Shown here: one piece after another, positions 11,369 through 22,799 of the stretch | Numbering within the stretch: the first letter of the stretch is position 1 | Layout: the number at the start of each line of letters is the position of its first letter | Source of the DNA: Dermatemys mawii | Taxonomy: Eukaryota; Chordata; Testudines; Dermatemydidae | Length of the DNA: 64,000 nt | Assembly: GCA_007922305.1 (NCBI GenBank) | Contig: ML677343.1 | Span: forward strand, 29,331,915 to 29,395,914 | Direction: 5' to 3' | The notes under the pieces: generated by a model | What the model was told of the DNA's origin: nothing | Seen by the model: only the letters and a program-made list of their open reading frames with translations | The model's database searches: none | Position numbers and translations under genes: made by a program

Positions 11369-11660
11369 CACGGTTTCTCAAAGTTCATTGCACCGTGACC
11401 CCCTTCTGACAACCAAAGTTACTACACAACCCCGGGAAGGGGGACCGAAGCCCGAGCTGCCCCACCTCAGGCAGGGGGGCCAAAGCCCAAGCCCTGCCCC
11501 TGGAGGGTGCCTAAACTTGAGGGCTTCAGCCCTGGGCAGTGGGGCTCAGACTCTGGTGTCAGCCCCAAGTCCCAGCAAGTCTAATATCAGCTCAGGTGAC
11601 CCCATTAAAATGGGGTTGTGACCCACTTTGGGGTCCCAACCCACAGTTTGAGAACCACTG
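11369..11660. mobile_element. hAT (Charlie-like) MITE with perfect 8-bp target duplication
   Basis: The left end CACGGTTTCTCAAAG pairs with the right end CAGTTTGAGAACCACTG as terminal inverted repeats of the CAGTGGTTCTCAAACT type. AACTAGAC occurs exactly at 11361-11368 and 11661-11668, a perfect 8-bp target duplication. The GC-rich interior has no transposase. The reading frame at 11388-11621 is incidental. Confidence 0.9.
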
Positions 11661-11668
11661 AACTAGAC

Positions 11669-12078
11669 TATTCTTTCCAAAATCTAACACTATATCCACT
11701 ATGGGAAAAAATCAAGGAAATATTCTTACAGTAGGAAAAGTATATTGATTCAACCAGGCGTAACTTCAAAATGGCTACATTGATTTAGAAATAATTTTCC
11801 ATCAATAAAATATCTCTTTTGAACTGGGATAAAGAATGGAAACTTCCAGATGAAAAGGAATTTGTTCAGAAAGTTTTGAGCAACTGACAATGTTGATGAG
11901 TGTGGGGAGATAATTCCAGCTCTAACATCACTGCTGAAGAGTGCTCTTTCTCATACATATAATAAACTATATTGGAAGTAGATTGAGGGTGCAATTTAAA
12001 CACTACAAAGGACATTACTTAATTTACACACCCACAAGGCGGTAGTAGTGCTTAAAAATATTCATACTTTGCCCTCTA

Positions 12079-12082
<4 letters not shown>
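11669..12082. other. Unassigned non-coding stretch
   Basis: AT-leaning sequence without recognisable repeats or coding potential. Confidence 0.35.

Positions 12083-12112
<30 letters not shown>
12083..12112. repeat. (TA)15 microsatellite
   Basis: An uninterrupted TA dinucleotide run of 30 bp. Confidence 0.95.
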
Positions 12113-12116
<4 letters not shown>

Positions 12117-12183
12117 GCATTATGTACATGATAAAAGACAAAAGACTGTATCACTTGTGGACGAACATTTTTCATAAACAGGT

Positions 12184-12385
12184 TTAAGATTAGCAGCTGT
12201 GTTAGTCTGTATCCATAAACAAAATGAGGAACACTTGTGGCACCTTAGAGACTAACCAATTTATTTCAGCATAAGCTTTCATGGGCACTCTATATCTGAC
12301 CTCTTGATCCTCATCCACAAAGGAAACCTGCACAACGCCTTCAAAAGACTCTCTAATATTCTGGGACCAACACAGCTACAACACT
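12184..12385 (-). mobile_element. Penelope-like element fragment with inverted terminal motifs
   Basis: The plus strand reads CAGCTGTGTTAGTCTG, then CTTGTGGCACCTTAGAGACT, TTTATTTCAGCATAAGCTTT, and finally GGGACCAACACAGCTACAAC. These are hallmark words of a reptile repeat that I recall as the ends of Penelope-like retroelements with a GIY-YIG endonuclease. The left CAGCTGTGTTAGTC and the right end read in reverse, TAGCTGTGTTGGTC, are inverted copies. The central part is deleted and no coding sequence remains. The strand follows the expected coding direction of the family. Confidence 0.6.
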
Positions 12386-14072
12386 GCATGCATTAATGTA
12401 CATACCTATACATGAATAATACTTCTGTATTTATCTTATTCTACAAGGCATATATGACAGTGGATCTGTTAAGATTAAATGCATGAATATTTGGGAATGT
12501 ATTTTATATATGCTATTTTCCTGCATTGTCAGGAAAAGCAAAGATTATTTTTGCTGTATCAGAGGGAGAAAGGGAGAATTTATCTTGTCTGCCTTTATTT
12601 TCTTTTGAAACTGTTGGCTCGTTAATTTAGAGGTTCCCAAAAGACACAAACTCTCTCCCAGTGTTGGGATACATTTTGGTATTTAAGTTGAAGGTAACGT
12701 TTTTTTATGTAGTAGATTTTATTATTCTAAGGAGAGTATTAACCCCCTTCCCATGACTGGGACTCAACGAGGACTTTATACAATCTAACAGACAAGTATC
12801 AAAGAATGCCACTTATTCTTTGTTCGTCACACCTCTAGCTGTACAACAGCCTACACTTCACTTTGCTGATTTCGCGTTAGTCTTTTTTTTTTTTTTTGAC
12901 AGGCTGAAGGAAATGCCTTCCAGCATTTCGTCTCACCTCATAAAAGCCCGCTGTGTGAATTGACTGCACATGTGGGAGGCTCCAAGGAATCTATGGATTC
13001 CAATTCTCTTCTCCCCACCTACAGTCATAGCAATGATTCCTCAGCAAATTCTTCCCCCTTTGCCCCTTATTCATCAATGCCATTCTGTCCCTGGATCCTT
13101 CATTCTATAGATCCCATATGCTGCTGTTATGGGCTGGCATTGCTCTCTGCGTAAAACTTCTGTGCTGCCTATGTCTCTGGGTCACTTTTTGGAATAAATG
13201 CTTTAACTGTTCTTCCCCCTATTTCTGGAGAAACTAAAAGGCTTTCATTCTGCAAAGCAGATGAATGGCAAAAAGAGGCCAGCGTGCATCAGCTGCTCTA
13301 TCTCGCTACTGTAGGGCTACTGAACTTCCGCTTGGCACTCCAAAACATGCAGGTTTTGTGTTCAGGATCAGTACCGAAGAGGATAACAGAGAAGGGATTT
13401 GGAGAGAAGTTATGCTAACTTCAGCTTCTGTTGCTGTGTAGAATATAATTATTACTAAAGGGCCGAGCACCTATGAAAGAAATACCACAGTTGGTGTAGA
13501 GTAGCAGAATGCAAAGACCAAAGAACACCACACAAGGGCTCAGAATTATAACCATGTCAGTCAGAAGTTCACATTGCTAGAGGAATAGCAACACCTGTCT
13601 CCTTGGGGAAAAATTGAGTGGAATTGTAGATTCCTCTGTTGCTGTGCCTCCTTATTAGGGTGAAGGACAAAGAGCTATGGTCTTGAATGGCCACTGTCCC
13701 TTTTCACTTGTCCACAGCAGGGGTTAGGGTATGCTAAATTGAGAAGATATATTCTAAGGACAGGTGGGGAAGGAAATCATTCATTATGATTTTAAAAACA
13801 AACATGCTTATAAAACAGCATATGTGATATAGTACAATATATGGCACTGGATAATAGTTGGGACTGTGTATAGGTATGTAATATATATATATATGCTGGA
13901 TCTTTAAAAGGTTGTGTAACCGCATACCCAATTTATGCACTATATGTGCACAGTTACTGTGACTGTGTGCACAGATCAAGGAGTTGCACATCCAGTGGCT
14001 AACTGGATACATTTGCCCACAGTTAACCACTTTGCACGTCCACTTGTCATAATGCATGTAACGGAGGTGTGG
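12386..14072. other. Unassigned non-coding stretch
   Basis: Contains a T15 run (12883-12897) and short TA repeats near 13880-13892. A complex block at about 13230-13400 shows no coding signature. Confidence 0.4.
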
Positions 14073-14080
14073 CATTGCAC

Positions 14081-14371
14081 CAGGGGTAATATTAAACTCT
14101 TACCGGAATGGGGGTCTGGCTCTGGGCCCCAGAGGGGGCAGGGTCTCGGGAGGAAGGGGCGGAGCTGGGGGGGGTCAGCCTTTCCCAGCCAATCCATCTA
14201 TACTGCCTGGCCTGCACTGCCCAGAGCTCCAGTGGCAATTTAAAAGGGCCGTGGAAGTACTTTAATGAGGGTCCTTTGCCACAGCAGTCCTTGAACATCG
14301 GCTGCTATGGGCCAGTACAGGCTTCTTACTGGTACGCTGTACCAACCCGTACTGGCCCACTTTCACCCCTG
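14081..14371. mobile_element. hAT-like MITE with near-perfect 8-bp target duplication
   Basis: It begins CAGGGGTAATATTAAACTC and ends CCACTTTCACCCCTG; the terminal CAGGGGTRA words are inverted. CATTGCAC (14073-14080) and AATTGCAC (14372-14379) flank it, matching at 7 of 8 positions. The interior is GC-rich, with GGTAC-type words near the right end (TACTGGTACGCTGTACC at about 14330-14345), and encodes no transposase. Confidence 0.85.
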
Positions 14372-14379
14372 AATTGCAC

Positions 14380-15364
14380 ACACACACATGTGCATCTAAA
14401 CTCTAACAAAATCAAACCTCCCACACTGTAAAATATGGCCTTTGTTTGGACATCAAACCTCCCACAATATCAGTTTTGAAAGTCTGAGCTAAATTTGAAT
14501 ATGATTGGTTTTACATGTCACGTGAGACTGTGAACAAAGGAGCTGGGATGAGGGGAGAGAAGAATTCTAAGGATAGCTTGACCTTGCTACCTTATGGGCA
14601 GAGGATAACCACAGAGCAAAGCTCTAAGCCAGAGGAGAGCATCTCCAGGCAGTAGGTCCAGCCTGTCTCTACAGCTACTCAGTATGACCTCCTGGTTCCC
14701 AGCAGGCAGAGTTTATGCTTCTGCTCCTCCCACCACATTTCTGTACATGGCAGAGGGTGAGGCCTGGCCAGAGAATGAAAGGAAAGGCAATGCCATCTCC
14801 AGTGAGCCCATTCTTAACTGAGTGCAGCCAGAGAGTCAGCGAAGGGGCCAGCTGTCCCTTTCTCCGCTCAGCACTTGGCCTGGCTACAAAGTGGAGATGT
14901 CAGCTGGACCATCTCCAGGGGAGAGGAAATGGAGATGGAGATAACCAAGACCTGTGTTCTTCCCATAATCCTCCTCTGCACTGCCCAACAAACCATTGTT
15001 TTGAAGCCTCCTATTGCTCTACTCTTTCTTCCCATGCTCGTGACTCCATGGGATTTAGGGCAGGCCAGAAGAGACAAAGGAACCACGATCCAGACAGACC
15101 CATTGCAGGTCTGGGGAGTTAACTTGTGTGGGGAGAGCTGTTCCTTGTATGTAGAGCTTTGTAGGAGCCAATTACAGCAGAGCTGTCTTTGCTGGACATC
15201 CCTGCTAGGCTAGGCTGGCTACACTGGGGATCATTTCAGTTCCCTTTCAAGGGAGCACAGGAGAGAGTGCATCTCACATGCACAGAAAGGGCTTTCCTTA
15301 GTTAGAAAACATGTTGGTACAAAAAAGTGAAACATCCTTGGGGGAATTAAACCATGAGTTTATA
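14380..15364. other. Unassigned non-coding stretch
   Basis: Moderately GC-rich, with overlapping frames of up to 135 codons on both strands (14715-15213). No domain or codon-level signature supports a gene. Confidence 0.4.
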
Positions 15365-15530
15365 TCAAGCAGTGTGGTCCAGTAGATAAGGGTACTGGAC
15401 TAGAAGTCAGGAAACGTGGATTCTATTCCCCTGGCATTCTGTGAGATCCTGGGCAAGTAACTTCCCGGCTCTATTTCCCCACTAACACTTTATCTTCTGC
15501 TTAGATTGTACAGTCTGGGGATTGTGGGGC
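15365..15530 (+). mobile_element. MIR-type SINE
   Basis: The tRNA-derived head is recognisable: GTAGATAAGGGTACTGG resembles an A-box region and GGATTCTATTCC (15418-15429) a degenerate B box. It is followed by GATCCTGGGCAAGTAACTTC and a TTAGATTGTA tail. Ancient, transcriptionally dead SINE copy. Confidence 0.8.
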
Positions 15531-15720
15531 AGATTTTCAAAGGCGTTTAGGTGCCTAATGTTGCAGATAGGTGCCTAGTGGGTTTTTGAAAAATACCTGT
15601 TCAGGCTAGATAGCTCACTCCCATTGATGTACGTGGCATTTAGCTGCCATTTTGGAAATCTCACAAGGTGTTTATCTGAGTCTTTAGGAATCTAAATACC
15701 TTTGAAAATCTGGTCACGTG
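15531..15720. repeat. Foldback-type repeat with TTAGGTGCCTA words
   Basis: TTTTCAAAGGCGTTTAGGTG near the left edge is mirrored by AATACCTTTGAAAATCTGG (about 15697-15715) at the right. CTCCCATTGATGTACGTGG lies in the middle. The arrangement matches the decayed palindromic repeats at 4310-4410 and 20840-20945. Confidence 0.5.
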
Positions 15721-17086
15721 CCTAGCTCAGCTGGGCCTTGATTTTAGTTGGAGTCCGTAGGTGCAAATACTAGGCTTTAGATTACAGGGGGAAAGTTCAC
15801 GAGGTCCCCGCAAAAAGAATCAGGTTCCCCAAACCTGGCCTCTGTGAGGTTCAGCCACTCCATTATCTCTGGGGAACAATAAACTGCAGCTCTGTTTGAC
15901 CTGCTACTCTCAGCAAAGCTCAAAGCATGTGGAGTACAAAGTGTGAACCTTTTTTGTTGCTGGTAGATTGCCGCAAGATAGAGACCATGTAGTCTGTTGA
16001 TGTACTGTGCTAGGGTAAAAATATAATACGCTGTGCTACCAAAGGCATTAACACTTTGAGGAGTCAGCAAATCACAACGGTGGTTAAACTCATTAGCGTT
16101 AGGTTAACTCCCATTGTGAAGCCTCTGGCTTCACATCAGAGGGTAATAAAACACTGAGCGCATCGTAATGACTGTTATGATCAGGAAATTTGGGACATGT
16201 GTCATTACAGAGAACAAACAGAGGCAGCAGAGGTGTCGGCCAATAATGCTGCTGAGAGTTCGGTGCCATTCCCTCCACCCCGGTTATGCACTTTGTTTGC
16301 ATCCAAAGTGGGAGGAAAAGCTGATAAAGTCTGGCCCCTACCTGAGGGTCAGGAGAGATGAGAAACAGTGTTACACAGGATATTCCCAGCATTTTCAATG
16401 CTTCCTTTTCAGTGCGTTATGAACGTCTGACTGATATGTCCTACCAAAAGCGCTCTGGGTTCCCGCGGGAGCAGTGTGGCCATAAAACTCACAAACATAA
16501 TAATAACAAAGACATAAATCCTGACCTGTGGTACAGTATGAGTCGAATAACAGCTCCCCAGCTGTGGAATATATGCCCTTGTTGTGTGAAGATGGCAGAC
16601 CTTGGGGGTGAAGTTCATGTCATATTTGTCCCATCATGTAGCACCAGACCTGTTTGATAAGCTCACAGCAGCCAAAATCCCAAGCGGTAGGACAGACGCC
16701 CAGCAATGTTTTCAGTCTGTTATGATTTACTGCTTATTTTGTAAGGGCTTTTAAAAAAATATATCCAGTGAGGGACAGAAAATGGAGTCTGGCAACAAGT
16801 GTGTGATACTCTAAGACATCCACAGCTTCCCAAGATGTTTTGTCTTAGAGATTCACCCTGTGCACTGCCAACCTCTTTGAGACAGATGCACTCCCCCTTT
16901 CTTCCTCCTAAAAAGGCAGATGGAATATCCCCAGTTAATTCCTGCTTATTATTGGCGTCATTCACTCTAACTCAGGAGGTCTGCTCCAGACTCTACACAC
17001 CTCTCAGTATTTTCATAAGGGCTCAAGAGGAGCACAGAGCCTTAGGATGAGTTGTGTTTGGTGGTGATTTTTTCCCTACAGGACTG
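15721..17086. other. Unassigned non-coding stretch
   Basis: No recognisable exon or TE. Part of it (about 16430-16640) is complex and non-repetitive and could be conserved non-coding DNA, but this cannot be judged from one sequence. Confidence 0.35.
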
Positions 17087-17420
17087 TGATGGGGTTTACG
17101 GAGCGCTCAATAAGGTTAAAGGAGTGGTGGAGCGTTATTGGGCCAAGAAGCTCCCATCCCTCAACAGCTGCCAGGTCTGTTCCCTATGAAGGATGGTTTA
17201 ATAGGGAGTTCTGACCAGCAGGTGTGGGAAGAGGGAAGGAGAGACTGTCTGCAAGAAGGCAGACAGTGTTAGTTGCTGCGGAAGGACTGGGACTGGGGGT
17301 AAGACTCAAAGAGGAGCCTGACCCCATCCCTGTTCTCCTCTTTTCCTTGATTAGTGGGGAGAACTGGACACTGAAGGTGTCTACCCTATAGTAAAATGAT
17401 TGTAGCTGGCATGTTGGGGG
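17087..17420 (+). other. Possible fragment of an LTR-like repeat
   Basis: It opens with GACTGTGATGGGGTTTACGG and has GC-rich, purine-rich content resembling the segments at 25360 and 52091. No second terminus or target duplication is visible, so the assignment is weak. Confidence 0.25.
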
Positions 17421-18648
17421 TAGGGAGGAGCTGTGACTAACCAGGACTAACTGGGCCCCTCAGACTTCCAAGATGCAGAGATACTGTGTGGCCATGGTCT
17501 GACCACTAGGTCTGCTGGCCCCCAAGTGAAGCCTGCTGCAATGACACAGCCATGCTTGGTGAGCTGCAACTCTGGTAAATCCTGGTAGTCTAGAAGAGTG
17601 AGTCCAGGGTGCAGAAAATCCACCGATCTGTTTTGACAAGAGATCATGGAACCTAGTGAGTAACGTGTCCACCTTATATATGTGATCAGAATCCCAGGAA
17701 CAAATACCTCCAGAGACAGGGAGAGATGGGGGGAGCTCTCCATTGGCAGAGGGAAGGGTAAGATGGCCTGGTTTGTCTTTTTTCCCATCTCTAGTAGCTG
17801 GGAGGAAACATACTGCACCAGGCTGTGGGAGCAGAGTGACTGATATATGGACATATCCAAACCCTGGCCAGACCTCATTCCCAGGCAGTCCACTCTCGTA
17901 CGCCTCCTCTTTCTTACCCTACTGCTTGCACTCGGTGTGTTTCTATAGATTGACAGACAAGGAAGGTGGTTCGGGGATTACTCAGTTGCCAACAAAGCAG
18001 CCAATCTATCTTGTCTTCGGGACATCTTAGGCATGGAATGTGAATTTCCAAAGGTTCCCTTCTCTTCAGAAATTGCCAAATTCTAGACAGTCTGCAATTT
18101 CCATCACTGATTTCCCCTGTTGCTATGAATAACGCTGACATTTATACACGCTCCCTTTTCTCTAACACCTTGCTTGGGAGGAGGGTAGGTGGAGTGTTTA
18201 TAATAACAAAGCTTAGCTCTATTTCACACTTTTCCACTTCAAAGAGCTGGGCAAACGGTCACAAATTAATCCTCACAATGCCCCCCTGTGAAGTCAGTAG
18301 GTATTTGTACTGCAGCTGTTCAAAAGTCATCTGTTTTGATTTGAAGAAATGTGGGGCACCTCCTTGCGGAGCAGCCCTTGCACTGTGTATCATTCCAGTG
18401 ATTGCAGCTTATCAGGCTGGTGAAGGAGCCCTCCATAATGTCAGAGGAAATATACAGCTGGGGTAGAGGCACTTTCTCAAGCCCTCCTCCAAGCCTCTGG
18501 TAAAGGGGAAATATCCAGCAGAAAACAGGGAGCTTGGCTGGGATATCTTTGCGCTAGCAAAACCACGAGCAATCCAGAACTGGGGGTAGCAGGTGATTAT
18601 GGGCAGCTGCTAGAGTGTGCTGTTCTCCTGGAGTCTCTGGATGAGACA
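17421..18648. other. Unassigned non-coding stretch with a MIR-like scrap
   Basis: A short MIR-like reverse fragment may lie at about 18260-18310 (AATCCTCACAATGCCCCCC followed by AGTCAGTAGGTATT). Nothing else is recognised. The 148-codon minus frame at 17447-17893 has no domain signature. Confidence 0.35.
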
Positions 18649-18670
18649 GAGAGAGAGAGAGAGAGAGAGA
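18649..18670. repeat. (GA)11 microsatellite
   Basis: An uninterrupted GA dinucleotide run. Confidence 0.9.
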
Positions 18671-18672
18671 GC

Positions 18673-20839
18673 CAAGAACCTGATCTCTTATGCTCATTAA
18701 ACACCCCATGGTATTTTCCCTGAGGGCTATGGGTATTAGCTCTGTTGTCCAGGCAAGTATCTAGTCTGAAAAAAATACATCATGCTTTTTCAAATTGGCC
18801 AGACGTAATTCACCTTCAGTTCCTGGCCTGAACAATTTTATGCTGCTGTGACACTCAAACTCCAGTTATATTCTACCCCAGAGGTGGATGCATTTCAGTG
18901 GTTATTGGAGTAAGTTCAGTGCATGTGTGAAGTGGCTTTCTCGTCTACTGCACTAGAATTTGGTCCATGTTTTGGATTCTTTAGAGTGAAAAGTGCCACC
19001 TATTTTCAATTACTGTAGCATCAGTGAGTGCTAAAATAAGGACCCTCACGGCCAAGGATATTGGTATTTTACTAGTTTCTCATTTCAATTCACTTTGCCT
19101 CCCCTTGTCAATGTCTGTGGTTCAGAAGCTAGTTATCACAGGTTTGAATGGGTTATTTCACCGTAAAGCTGCTCCATAAGGGATCATCGACAAATAACTT
19201 GGTGGTGTGCCAGGAATGGTCACTCCTGATATCTCCCGGGAGTTCTCTCTAGAGGCCACCCAATCCAAAGACTGTACACCTTTTCAAAATGTAGTCCTGT
19301 GAAGAGACAATCATTGACCCATGGACCTAGAGTGCAATCTGCTTTTTGGTGCTAACCAGATATGTTCCACAGTAGTTTGTCGGGAATAGCAAGAGATACA
19401 AGTAAAGCAAGAGAACACATTGGACTTGTATATATTCCACTGATTTTGGTTTTAATTTTGCTGTTATAAAACTTGTAGTGTAAATAAGCCAGGTCTGTTT
19501 CAGTTTAAAAAAAAACTGATCTAATTTTGAGAGACTTGGAAAATCATTAAAATTTCATAACAGGAAAAAAAGTTGTCCGCTTACAAGGTCTCTAGTGTTT
19601 AAAGAGCAAGAGACAAAGCTGCTGAGTCGTATATTCCAGTTTATCCTGTGGAATAGGAAGGAATGGCCCCAGATGTAATTATAAGTGAGTGGTGCACAGA
19701 AAGAGTGGAAAAGCTTCAGGAAATCTGAATGTCTAAGAACTTTTTGCCAGCAATTAATCAGTTCTCCTGGGTGTACAGTATGTGCTTTTTTTGTTTGTTT
19801 ATTTATTGCAAACTTCCTCAATTGTAACATATTTAGTTTTATCAAATTTTCGATGTAAAGTTTTTTCTCTGTCTGCTTCTGAAATTCAGTGCCGTAAAAG
19901 CAATGAACATGTATGAAACTTGAAGCTTTTTTTGTGAGTTACTGAACTGAAATCTACAGTATGAAGTTTCATTGCTGGACTGAGGGCTTATTGACTTGAG
20001 TTTTATCAACCGAGCAAGCACCATGAGAGTGAGATTAAAGAAAAAATGGAGTATCTGATTTCTGTTTTATATTTCTTTAACAAGCAAAAGAACAACAGGT
20101 CAGATATTTAAAAAAGATATGTCAGGATAATGGTCAGATATTTTGGATTTGTAGAATTTTCAAGAAATATGTGCTGTTCCTGTTCCTTAGCTCTACTAAA
20201 GCATTAACATTTTAAAAAAACAATTTAGATGAAATCTGAAAAATACAATAAATAGCAAAGCCTGCAAAGTCTTTCTTTGAAACATGACTCTAGATTTGAA
20301 GAAAAAACAATCATACCACAGTACATCTTAAATTTAATAACTGGTATGTTACTGCAATAATGTATAATTTATATTGTATTGTAGCCTGGTCTATAAATAT
20401 ACCTGATCCTTCTTAAAGTCATTGTATAATTATTTTAAAAGATCATGATTATCAAATGGCTTGCTATAATTTATACTATATTTATTCATGATCACAAACC
20501 CTTATTATATTTTGTAATGAACCTATATTTCTATCTTTAACTGTTATTTGTACCATTTTATAGCAATAAACATGTAGATTACAATACTTCAACTTTATTT
20601 TCTATTCCACATTTTCCTGATTATCTAGCTATCTATTTTTTACAAGAGACACTGAAAAAAAATTCTTACTTACCATTTTCTGTTTTAAAAGTGATTTATA
20701 GAAAACTTAAAACTAAATATCAAATGCAAGAAGAATGCATTTAATGAGAATTTCACATTGATAAACTGTTGATTTTGTTTAAGAAATAGAGGATTATAAT
20801 TCAAATCCTATTCTATATCTATACAAAATTGGATAATTA
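18673..20839. other. Unassigned, increasingly AT-rich stretch
   Basis: The part from about 19780 to 20830 is strongly AT-rich and has no long frames. No TE is recognisable. Confidence 0.4.
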
Positions 20840-20945
20840 TGGGGTGGAATTTTTAATAGTGTCTAATTTGGGAGCACAAGTCCTATTGACTTTCAATAGG
20901 ATCTGTGTTCCTAAATCACTCAAGAACACATGAAAATCCTACCTG
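20840..20945. repeat. Foldback-type repeat around CCTATTGACTTTCAATAGG
   Basis: CCTATTGACTTTCAATAGG at 20882-20900 is a near-perfect palindrome, flanked by GGGAGCACAAG and GTGTTCCTAAATCAC. It belongs with the similar elements at 4310 and 15531. Confidence 0.6.
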
Positions 20946-21274
20946 ATTATTCTAAAATTTAAACCTATCCCCTGTTTGGCCATCCCAGGATGGGGGACTG
21001 TTTGGTTTTTTTATGATGTCCCAATTCTCATCCCATTATTTCCATTTTGTTTACTGGCAGTAAGTGAGACCCTATGTTTTTTCAATCCTTATTTACAGAG
21101 CTATAAAAATGAATCATAAGCGGTTATTCCGTAAAGAATTTCAAAGGCGGTATATTGGTTTATGATTCTACAACTGCAAAGAAGTGTATTAATTTGATAG
21201 GTTTAAATGAAGTAAAGTAGATAAACATGAAATGACAGCTTTGAGTGCATTATTGTTCTGATCATGTGTATGTA

Positions 21275-21340
21275 ACTATTCCATTGATTTTAATGGGACT
21301 TCTCCAGATAGACCTCAGTGCAAGTTGAATCAATTCCTAT
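21275..21340. repeat. Palindromic CCATTGATTTTAATGG repeat piece
   Basis: CCATTGATTTTAATGG at 21281-21296 is a variant of the recurring palindromic core. Confidence 0.45.
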
Positions 21341-21360
21341 GACTATATGGGATCAGACCA

Positions 21361-22799
21361 GTGGAGTGCTTACATGACTGGATTCTATATTTTCATAAGG
21401 GTCTGCATCTTATTAATTTATAAGGTAGGAAATTGATATCCATTCAGTTGTTTGGAGTATAGATTCAGTGTTTGTTTTTATGCTGTAATGCTTTTTCTGT
21501 ATGATTTACTGTTTATCAGTGGTTTTGTGTATACCACACGTTTTTAACTCTTAAACTAGTGAACCCCTATGGATTGAGGAGAGGATGTTAAAAAACAAAA
21601 CAAAACAAAAAAACCAAAACTTTTAAACTCAGGATCTGACTTGACTTTTAAAAAGTTAATTTAGGGCTTGGTACTGAACAAACTCCTTTGGTGAGCACAG
21701 TCTCCTCAAATCCCACTCAATTTACTAGGAGCTGAGGAAGCCCAGTGCTGTATAGGAATACTCAATGAATTGAAGGGTCAAGACCCAATTTTATACTCTT
21801 GATCCTATTTCTCCTTTTCTTTCTTTTGGCATTACCAGTTATTTTTCTTCCTGTGATCGTTTTTCATACTGAACAACCCGGGAAAACTCTGATCTATTTA
21901 CTCTTTTCTTGAAGGCATTTGTTTTTTACATGCTTAGACTGAAAGCGGTTTGGGAAAGGAAGTATGTTTTCACAGCATCTTGCACAGGAGGGTCCAAATT
22001 CTGACTGAGGGGCTACGGTCATTCAGTCAATAGACAACCTCATTCCTGAGAGTGTTAGTCGCCCTCAGGCAAGCAGAAGGAAGGAAGAATATAGCAAGTG
22101 ATTCTTGGCAGATGCCATAAATATTGTCAGTGTAGTTGGGCTTCTGAAATCTGCAAACCAGGATAATTGTGGGTGCAGAGAGGTTCTTGTTTGTGCAGTC
22201 ATCCAGTTTGCATCTGCAAATGCTAGCATTCTTTGTAGTGCCATGTGCATACGGTTGCCTGATTTGCAAGCACAAATATGGGATTTTGCTTCCACAACTA
22301 GGTGCACCCACAACTAGAAGTCATCGGGAAATGTAGCTGTTAGGACCAAATTCATTAGGAGTGAAGTAACTAAGAATTAGTGACCTGTTGCACTAGAATC
22401 AGTCCTGGGTTATTCAGGTTTAGTGGGGGCTTAGCCCAGGTGCTCCTAGTGGTAAAATAAATAAAACAAGACAATCTCTGAGGTGCCTCTGTGCAGACAG
22501 AACTGCTTATCATTCTGGCCAAGCCTGTCTCATTGTTCCCTGTACGCCCCTATCTCTCTGGCTGTATCCATCTGTTGTCACTTGTCTTATACTTGTAACC
22601 CTCCCTCCTTTTCCTCTCTGGGTTACTCAGGAGCAGGCAACACTCAGCTGTGTGCCTGGGCACCTGATGTTGTTGACATTAAAGGAGATTCTGAGTATCC
22701 CAGTGGTGATGTGGGATAGGTGAGGATCCTCTATCCACTTTCTACTGCAGTCCCTCTCTTCCCAAGGAATTTACAATGGACAGTGCCTTCTCCTGGCTG
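21361..22799. other. Unassigned stretch with a TGCA-rich repeat-like block
   Basis: Part of 22130-22320 contains TTTGCATCTGCAAATGC and related TGCAAAT words, an inverted-repeat-like structure similar to traces near 37620-37690, 41120-41220 and 60170-60240. Otherwise nothing is recognised. Confidence 0.35.

Noticed and set aside
14715..15213. Overlapping frames of up to 135 codons on both strands
   Set aside because: Open on several frames at once in GC-richer DNA, with no domain.
17447..17893. A 148-codon minus frame (and overlapping 70-codon frame)
   Set aside because: Overlapping frames on the same strand with no domain or codon-use support.
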